A stretch of 64,000 nt of DNA from Glaciecola sp964195425 (lineage in GTDB: Bacteria; Pseudomonadota; Gammaproteobacteria; Enterobacterales; Alteromonadaceae): assembly GCA_964195425.1 (NCBI GenBank), contig CAXMOM010000039.1, positions 124,001 through 188,000 of the forward strand. The letters are read 5' to 3'. The notes beneath the pieces were generated by a model that had not been told where the DNA came from, did no database searches, and saw nothing but the letters and a program-made list of their open reading frames with translations. Shown in pieces: positions 63,884 to 64,000 of this stretch (position 1 is its first letter; the number at the start of each line of letters is the position of its first letter). The translations under genes were made by a program, and so were the position numbers.

Positions 63884-63909
63884 GCCTCGCAAATTACGCG
63901 AGGCTTTTT
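63884..63909 (+). terminator. Intrinsic terminator downstream of ompW
   Basis: GCCTCGC (63884-63890), a seven-base loop, GCGAGGC (63898-63904), then five T residues. It starts 25 bases past the ompW stop. Confidence 0.9.
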
Positions 63910-64000
63910 ACGTTTTGGAATATGCTGTTTTTTTGGGTATGATTGAACACTACATATTCATCAAGGTATATCGCTTGTCAACACGCCCCGCAATTGCTTG

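Noticed and set aside
63975..64000. Possible start of another rightward gene at TTG 63975
   Set aside because: AAGG lies nine bases upstream, but only eight codons are visible before the window ends, too few to support a call.

Overview
This is an AT-rich chromosomal segment from a marine gammaproteobacterium of the order Alteromonadales (Alteromonas/Glaciecola-like). The assignment rests on gene order and protein style: mioC-mnmE-yidC-yidD-rnpA-rpmH, then dnaA-dnaN-recF-gyrB, then glyQS, yihI, cytochrome c4, engB and polA, then trkH, trkA-rsmB-fmt-def and dprA-smg-yrdD-tsaC-hemF. No tRNA or rRNA gene, insertion sequence, prophage or CRISPR array is visible.

Layout. 1-5,020 (leftward): mioC (cut by the window edge), mnmE, yajQ, yidC, yidD, rnpA, rpmH. 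5,021-5,614: dnaA/rpmH intergenic region with two perfect DnaA boxes and a strong rpmH promoter. 5,615-11,755 (rightward): dnaA, dnaN, recF, gyrB; recF carries two parS-like ParB sites. 11,862-12,473: a badly decayed LysE/RhtB exporter pseudogene. 12,729-18,765: a DPP IV-like lipoprotein peptidase, a SorAB-like sulfite dehydrogenase pair, a CPBP membrane protease and rsuA. 18,921-26,483: a MacAB-like ABC efflux operon facing a divergent NtrC-type regulator and kinase, with a tandem operator and a candidate sigma-54 promoter between them. 26,519-32,675: an alginate-export-type porin and two convergent redox gene pairs (SDR plus saccharopine-dehydrogenase-like; DUF2855 plus FMO-like flavoprotein). 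32,903-34,937: a frameshifted ygjV pseudogene, a dipeptide epimerase and a lipoprotein. 34,958-49,242: glyS, glyQ, a DUF2489 protein, yihI, cytochrome c4, engB, a PhyH-like dioxygenase, a DnaJ-related protein, DoxX, an M14 peptidase and polA. 49,844-62,926: potassium uptake, translation and tRNA-modification housekeeping, hemF, adenine deaminase and a TSUP permease. 63,155-63,859: ompW behind two FNR-type sites.

Most of the window is ordinary core genome. The strongest non-gene signals are the parS-like pair in recF, the two 18-bp inverted repeats 21 bp apart upstream of the ABC operon, and the FNR sites of ompW. Other points worth attention are the two pseudogenes, a hairpin-rich intergenic stretch with a minus-strand terminator at 39,363-39,480, and the redox cluster at 28-32.7 kb. 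I found no clear-cut novel defence or mobile system. All site calls were made by eye; no search or folding program was run.
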